Positions 58,225-64,000 of a stretch of DNA of 64,000 nucleotides are shown here, piece by piece (position 1 is the first letter of the stretch; each line of letters starts with the position of its first letter). Under the pieces are notes generated by a model. That model saw only the letters and a program-made list of their open reading frames with translations. It searched no databases and was not told the origin of the DNA. The DNA is from Porphyra umbilicalis (Eukaryota > Rhodophyta > Bangiophyceae > Bangiales > Bangiaceae): NCBI GenBank assembly GCA_002049455.2, contig KV918868.1:159688-223687 (forward strand). Direction: 5' to 3'. Made by a program: the position numbers and the translations under genes.

Positions 58225-60298
58225 GAGCTCACATCTACCCCCTCAGGAAGCCCTCTGCAGCGCGCTGCCGTGTCTCGCAAGGACCCCAATCTCGACATGC
58301 CGTCCCGGACGTCGGTTCGATCTCCCTTGTCGGCCGTCGGTGTCACTCTGCGGGGTTGGTGCAATGGACGGCGCAAAGGTGGCGCCTGTCCGGCGGGGCT
58401 GCGTCAGACTCCTGCAAGTGACAGGAGGCGCCGGCACGGGCGGTTCGCCCAATCAGCAGCTGATCCAGGGCGGACACGTCGAGGCGCGGACACGGCCTCA
58501 CGCGCCCCCCCCTCCGCGAAGAAATCCCTTGTGACTGGCTGCTGCTGAAACGTACGTCATTGTGGGAGAGTCCGGGGCCGAGGAGCAACCACACTGTGAC
58601 CGGCCGCATAGCCAACGGCCCTGCTCCCTGCGAGGTCCGTTGGGGGCTGACGACATGTGGAGGCCAGTCGTGCACAGCGATCAAGGCGCCTGGTCCGGTG
58701 CGGCCGCACGCCATTTTCTGACGGGTATCGTGGGGAGGTACTCGCCCCGCGTCCAGCCGCTCACTGCGTGAGGTCCTCAACAACAAGGAGAGCATCTCCT
58801 TGACGCGAGTCCGCTCGGACCCGATCCAGCCACCTCTGCAAAGACGCGGACCGTATGACGTGTCTGGTTTTTTTTTTGCTCTCGAGACGTTGCACAGGTG
58901 CCCGGCGTCGCTAGCCGTGACAGGACTAGCGGCAACCGCTTGGCGGATTCGTATCATGCCCTGATGGCGGTCTGTTGGACGATTCCGGTCCACCCACTGA
59001 TGCTGGCAGGGCTGTTGGCTGGTCGGCCGCGCGTGCGCTGTGCGTCGCTGCCAGTCACGTCCGACACCGATACTCCCACTGTGCGCTTGTCGTGGATGCC
59101 GGGGTGAGGTTGGACCGCTCACACTGGAACATGCGGCGACTGGGAGCGCGCGCACGACAAGGCCGCCTAGCTCAACAGTGTTTGCCGCGGGTCCCCCGCC
59201 CGCGTGCAACGGAAGCAACGGCCACGGCCGCCGCTCGTCCGGCGCGTTGCGGCGATCCGCAGACACCCAGAATCCCAGAGAGGCAGTGTGTGGGCTTGGG
59301 ATAGGATGTTCCCGCCCCCCGCTTTCACATGGCGGGGAGGCGTTGGTGGCGCATGGCGGGCTGAAACAGCGGGCGCGAAAGACAGTGGCCACGATGCAAT
59401 GACGGGCAGGCCGCGCCCGAGTACGCCCTGCTGGCGTACGACCGGTATGTCCGTCTGCAAAGGAAACTGTGTGTGACCAAGATGGCGCCTGCGCTATGGG
59501 CCCGATCGGTGCACGACACGTGCCGCCGCGTCATGTCACTGCACAAAGCTGCTCGGTGCTGCCGGATCAGCGCGCGTGGCGGCTGCACTGACCATCTGTC
59601 AGGCGAGCTGCCCTATCGCCACGCCGTCTGTGGCGGGTCGAGCGGGATGGAGGCGTGGGAGACGACGCCGCCGCTGCTGTCGCAAGAGGCAGCTGCGTTT
59701 CCCTGCCACGCCTTTCGTAGTTGGAACGGCGCATGCTTACTGGCCGCAGTAGGCTTCATTGTGGAAGCCTGCTGGCAGTGGTACGGCCAACACCCCCGTT
59801 GCTTTCTTGCACGCCATAGCACTGCCGCTCTCGCTGCTCGCCTTCCGGCTCTCCAAGGCAGTCGTTCTTCCCTGGCTTTGTCGACACCATGGCAGCAACC
59901 AAGCGCCTCCTCTGTGCACGGTGACAGAGTGCCTCTACTTTTTTTTGCTGTGCTGTGCACGTGGGGTAGTCCTTTCTACACACTGTGGGAGTTTCCATGT
60001 AACAAAAAAGCAAAACACATGATGGCCGACGGCAGACGGGCACGCAGTGCCTCGCCGTTGCTGCCGTATCCTCCACGCATGGACGACAGCCGTACGGCTC
60101 CTCCACGCGCGCGCAGTGGGAGGCGACGCGGCCGAGCGCATTTGCAGGATCCTCGGCGGGGAACATGGTGCCTTCGTGGAGGTCCAACAGCTGCCTACGA
60201 CGACCAGTAAAGAGGGAAAGAACAGGGCGCCCCAAGAACATTGGAACTCGCACGACCGCCACCAACAAAAAGTCAGACACGCAAAGTGAAAGCGCGGC
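58225..60298. other. No gene recognised between hAT element and GC-rich island
   Basis: The longest frame (58343-59392, minus) has no hydrophobic core or motif and is rich in Arg/Pro/Ser, typical of antisense or non-coding GC-rich DNA. The hAT element is inserted in this same kind of sequence, which continues on its left. Confidence 0.4.
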
Positions 60299-60670
60299 AT
60301 GGGCAGTCAGGAAGCAAAGAATACATCGAGACGGCGGCAAAGAAGGCCGGGCAGGCAGGGGAAGTGCACGGCCACGGCAGACGCTGCGCGCCCTCACAAG
60401 AGCACCACCGCAGCCAACAGCGCCGACATGGCAATGGCACCGACGGCAGCCCACGCAACGTCAGCCACTCCCCCCGCTTCGGCGGTCAGCACCGGCGCCG
60501 TCGACGCCGAAAGTGGGTGCGGCAGCGTGGCCACCGTCGCCGCTGCCGCTGCAGCCACCGGCCACACCGCCGTGTGCCCTCTCGCCCCTCCCACCGCCCA
60601 GCCACTCGCCCGCCGCTCCCAGCGGCGGCGGCGGCAGCGGCGGCGGCGGCGGCGGCTCGGCCACCCTCGC

Positions 60671-61435
60671 CTAGACGCAGAGAGTCGACGCTTCGGCGGC
60701 TGCTTCCGCTGCCGTCTGCCCTTGACGGTGAAGGTTCTTGCCCTTGGGCCGCCGGCCCACACGGCGCTTTGGCAGAGCCGCGACGCCGCCCCCGCTGACG
60801 CCGCACTCGCGGCGCTGGCCACGCGACGGCACCTCTTCCGACCATTCTGGGTCCTCGCCGGTCGCCGGCGTCGACGGTGCGAGCGACGACACCGACGCAG
60901 AGGCGGACCGTAGCAGCGGCGGCGCCAGCCGCGACGGCCCGCCGTCGCCCACGTCGCCATCGCCGCTGCGGCCGCCGACATCCGTGTCCGAGGCGACAAC
61001 CCGCACAACGGTGCGGGCGCGGCCGCCACCGCCGGTCAAAGGCATCAAGCCGCTATGGCGGACGCCACCGCCACCGCCGCCCGCGCGGCGCCGCGCCTCG
61101 CCGCCGCCCCCGACGCCGTCCTCCCCCCTCGTCTGACGAGCCGTCCCCCATGTCTGACGCGTCACCGTCAGACCCTGACGCGCGGCCGCGGCGGCACCAA
61201 ACTTGCGGGGAGCGGCGGTGGCGGCACCGCCGTTGCTGACGCTACCGCCGTCGCTACCGCCGTCGCCGCCGCCGCACCGGCGCACCACGGGGGCCACACA
61301 GGGCGGCGTCGCCCCGTCGCTGACGCGCTCGGCGCACGTCGCCGCTGCTCCCGCCGACAATGCCGCCGACGACGCGGACGACGAGGCGTTGACCGACGCG
61401 GCGGTGGCGGTGGGCGCCGCCACCTCGGCCGCCAA
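60671..61435 (-). CDS. Candidate GC-rich gene, function unknown, strand uncertain
   Basis: 254-aa minus-strand frame beginning Ala/Ser-rich (MAAEVAAPTATAASVNASSS), with Gly-rich runs, an acidic patch (GEDPEWSEEVPSRGQRRE) and a basic AT-hook-like end (KRRVGRRPKGKNLHRQGQ) before a short Ala/Glu helix. The plus strand is equally open in part (60738-61136, with DDTDAEADRSSGGAS), and the two frames share the same wobble positions, so composition cannot decide. One of them is probably a host gene of the GC-rich island. Confidence 0.3.
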   Translation of the reverse strand: MAAEVAAPTATAASVNASSSASSAALSAGAAATCAERVSDGATPPCVAPVVRRCGGGDGGSDGGSVSNGGAATAAPRKFGAAAAARQGLTVTRQTWGTARQTRGEDGVGGGGEARRRAGGGGGGVRHSGLMPLTGGGGRARTVVRVVASDTDVGGRSGDGDVGDGGPSRLAPPLLRSASASVSSLAPSTPATGEDPEWSEEVPSRGQRRECGVSGGGVAALPKRRVGRRPKGKNLHRQGQTAAEAAAEASTLCV

Positions 61436-62815
61436 TTGCCGCGTCGGCCAAGCCGGTAGCGTCTGCGGCGCACGCGGGCGCGGCCGCCTCGTGGAGGTCC
61501 GCCGCGGACGTGACTCGCTCCCCCTCGGAGCTGAGCTCCCACGTCAACGGGGGGACTCGTCGCAGGCCGAGGCCGCGCAGACTCATCGGCAGGGACGCCG
61601 TACAGATGAGCGACGCAGCCGACAGACACTGAGGAGGCGGTGGAGCCTGTCGGGGGAACTGGGGAGGACGGGCGCGTGCGACAAGGGGGGGGGGGGGTAT
61701 CCGCCACCGTCACTGGCAGGTGGCCGGGCGCAGCCAGCGGGCCCGCCACAGCTGCCGCTGCCGCCGCCGCCGCCGTTGCAGCCGTCCCCGACCCCGACGG
61801 CCGGCAGATTGTCGACGCGCCGGCGGCGCGATCGGGGGAGGCGGGTCCGACCACGCCGAGCGGCGCGATGCCCGAGAGGGGTCACAGACCGGCGCCCACA
61901 GCTCGATGGGCCCTCCCCCGCCTCCACGTCTGACGCTTTGGAAAAAATAAGCGTCCTCCTCCGAGCGACTGCACCCCCGCCGCCGCAGCTGCGGCGGCAG
62001 ACGACGGTCGGTGGGCCGACCGCCGCCCGGCCGCCGCCGCACGCAGCCACGACACCATGGCGCCGGCAACCGCCGCCGCGTGCACCGCCGCCGCCGCAGC
62101 GGCGGCGCCGCCCGACGCCGCCGCCGCCGCCGGCGGCAGGGGCGCCACACGCGCCACGGCCGCGCCCGCCGCAGCCCCCCCGCCCGCGCCCGCACGGGCG
62201 CCCCGCGCCGAGGCGGGGCGCCGCGGCGCCCGCGCGCGCGCGCCGGTCGTGTCAAGGCGCCGAGGCGGTGCGCCGCCAGCATCGCAGGGAGAGCCCGACG
62301 GGGCGCGTCCGCGTCCCCCCCCCCGCCCCCCCCGTCGGGCGCCACGCACGACGCGGCAGGGGCGCCCGGGGCGGCGCCGCCGACGGCCACCCCGGTGCGC
62401 GGCGCACCCGCCACGGCGGCGGGGGCGGCCGCCGACGGCACGGGCGCTGCGTGGGGGCCCGGCGGCCGCCGACGGCACGGGCGCTGCGTGGGGGCCCGCC
62501 CGAGCCGGCGCGCGCCCGCAGCCCGCGGCGCGCCCGCCGGCGCGCACCCGCCCCGGCGCTGGCGGCACGGGCCCGCCGCGCGACGGCCGCAACACCCACC
62601 GATGCGCGCCAAGCGGCGCGCGCCGAGGCCCGCGCGGGCGCCCCCCACACACCCCACCCCCCGCGTCATCCGTGGGCGCCCCCGGTGCACACGCGCGCTC
62701 GTGCTCGAGGGAGGCGGGGAAGAAAACGGGCGCGCCGCGCATCGCGCCGGCGGCGGCGGGCGGGGGCGGCGGGCACCCGCCTCGCGCGCGCGCGGGCGGT
62801 CGGCACGGGCGCCTA
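61436..62815. other. Extremely GC-rich low-complexity stretch
   Basis: All frames are Ala/Pro/Arg/Gly-rich. A plus frame from ATG 62057 runs without a stop into the QueA-like gene and could be its long Ala-rich leader, perhaps organelle-targeting. An exact 36-bp duplication lies at 62425-62496 and encodes AAADGTGAAWGP twice in that frame. Confidence 0.4.
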
Positions 62816-64000
62816 AAGGACGACCGCCTCCCCCCCCGAGCGCATTGCGAGGCGCACCGCGGCGGGCGCGCGGGGCGCCTCCAAGCCCCGCGTCGGGGAT
62901 CTCGGCAACGACGTTGCCGCAGCGGGCGCCGTCGACAGCGTCGACGGGCGGCATGCCCCGCTTGCACACATGGTCGACCTGCCGCCGCGGCGGACGACGC
63001 TCGTCGTCAATGATTCGGCCGCGCGCGTGCGGGTCGTCAAGCGCGCGACGGGGGGGGGGGGGGGGAGCTCCTCTTCTTGTCCCCCGGGCGGGGGGGGACG
63101 GGGACCCGGCGGCGGCGCTCGCCACGCCGCTGCCAGCGGGGGAGTTTCCAGTCCCGTTGGGGGGGAAAGGCGGGGGGGGGGGCGCCCCCAGCGGCGGCAG
63201 CGGCGGCAACGGCGGCACCGACGCGCCGCCGTGCGCGCGGGCGTGCACGCGCCGCGGCCGCCACGTGCGGGGTGGGGCCGCGCTCCCCACCCCGCGCGGG
63301 CGCCCCCGCGCGCGCGCCGCGTCGCGCGGCGGCGGCGCCACCGACAGCGTCGTGTCGTTGGGGTGGGTGTCCGCCCGGCTTGCCGGGGCGGCGGGGGCCG
63401 CCCCCCCCCCACCCCCCCCCGCCGTCGCACGGCGTCGCCGTCGACGCTGTCGGCGCGACGGCGCTGCCGCCCAACCATCCGCCGCGCGGCGACGCCCGCC
63501 GACGCGGTCTCGACGACCAAACGGGTTTTTGCGGCGGGTGCCGGCCCCGTCGCCGCCCCGACCGCCGCCCTCCACCAGACGCCGCGGCTGCTGCTCGGGC
63601 GCCTCGCGGCGGCGCGACGGGACGGTGCCGTGCCGCCCCCTCACCCCTGCACGTGGGGGCGGGCACGGTTGCGCCTCGGACCGCCGCCGCCGACGCGGCG
63701 GGCACCGCGATGCGGCACGGGGGGCGGTGCGGGGTGCCCCTCGCGACGGCGGACGCCGTGGCGGCGGCCGCCGCCCGGGGGGACCCACCCGTCGCCGTCG
63801 GCACGACGGCGGTGCGGACGCGCGAGTCGCTCGACGGGCGCGGCGGGCGGCTGCTGCTGGGGGGGGGGGCGCACCCGCCGCCGCCGCCGCCAGACGGCGG
63901 GTCGCCCGAGGGGGTTTTGGACCCGTGGGAGGCGCACGCGCTCCCCGACGCGGCCGACGCGCGGCGGGCGGCGGGCGGTGGCGGCGGCGGTGCCGCCGCC
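62816..64000 (+). CDS. queA-like: QueA-like S-adenosylmethionine:tRNA ribosyltransferase-isomerase (partial)
   Basis: QueA transfers and isomerises the ribosyl group of SAM onto 7-aminomethyl-7-deazaguanine in tRNA to make epoxyqueuosine. Landmarks appear in family order on the plus strand: LPPERIA after the C-run at 62831, TTLVVNDSAARVRVV near 62990, ELLFLSPG after the G-run near 63065, LPPNHPPRGD near 63465, QTVFA-like residues near 63520, VAAPTAALHQTPRLLLGRLA at 63549, LHVGAGTVAP at 63650 and VAVGTTAVRTRESL at 63791. The C-terminal third is beyond the window edge. The reading frame changes between blocks, each time at a C- or G-run (or GGGTTTTT) that is a base too long, so either homopolymer errors or a pseudogene. 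Low-complexity Gly/Pro/Arg loops separate the blocks. Eukaryotes normally salvage queuine, so a nuclear QueA would be notable. Confidence 0.7.

Noticed and set aside
58343-59392. 349-codon minus-strand ORF as a gene
   Set aside because: No motif, no hydrophobic core pattern, biased Arg/Pro/Ser content and overlapping open frames on the other strand.
61710-63788. A 692-codon minus-strand open frame
   Set aside because: Arg/Pro/Gly-rich with no motif, and antisense to clear QueA-like blocks on the plus strand; open because of extreme GC content.
60300-64000. Bacterial contamination explaining the QueA-like gene
   Set aside because: Low-complexity Gly/Pro/Arg loops between conserved blocks and the gradual GC transition within one contig are unlike a bacterial gene; a chimeric contig cannot be fully excluded without reads.

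Overview
The window looks like nuclear DNA of a GC-rich eukaryote, most likely an alga. A bangiophyte red alga of the Porphyra/Pyropia kind is my best guess, inferred from composition and gene types and not proven. Support: GT-AG introns of about 130-240 bp interrupt recognisable protein domains; eukaryotic transposon families are present (PIF/Harbinger, MULE, hAT-like, tyrosine-recombinase element); there is a plant/algal-type SHAQKYF-class MYB; and a moderate-GC, repeat-filled background gives way to very GC-rich genic islands at 53.4-54.7 kb and from about 60.3 kb to the end.

Layout. 1.3-5.3 kb (minus strand): two adjacent genes that splice to intact frames, a tyrosine recombinase followed by a RecQ-type helicase; this pair is the best candidate for an undescribed mobile system. 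6.2-25.4 kb: a 9.6-kb segment present twice in direct tandem, with a single N exactly at the junction. Each unit carries one unknown gene (A), a long unknown gene (B) with an Ala-Asp-Arg-Gln coil-like repeat, and a hAT-like non-autonomous insertion with a GC-rich core. The two copies of gene B carry different frameshifts. 27.6-30.2 kb: pyrimidine-rich foldback and related sequence. 31.3-33.1 kb: a C48 (Ulp1-like) protease gene whose C-terminal domain resembles part of gene B. 33.9-35.3 kb: 110-bp and 168-bp tandem arrays. 36.7-40.2 kb: a five-exon MULE transposase with three in-frame stops. 44.4-45.2 kb: a foldback element. 46.4-49.0 kb: a Harbinger transposase with a possible partner ORF. 53.4-54.3 kb: the MYB gene. 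57.1-58.2 kb: a hAT-type non-autonomous element with an exact 8-bp target duplication. 62.8-64.0 kb: a QueA-like tRNA-modification gene that runs off the right edge.

About three quarters of the window is mobile or repeat-derived; only the MYB and the QueA-like gene look like host genes, with another candidate at 60.7-61.4 kb. Many long frames on both strands in GC-rich or repetitive stretches are not genes. Several apparent frameshifts (gene B copies, QueA-like gene) are one-base changes in homopolymers, so sequence error competes with real decay as an explanation.
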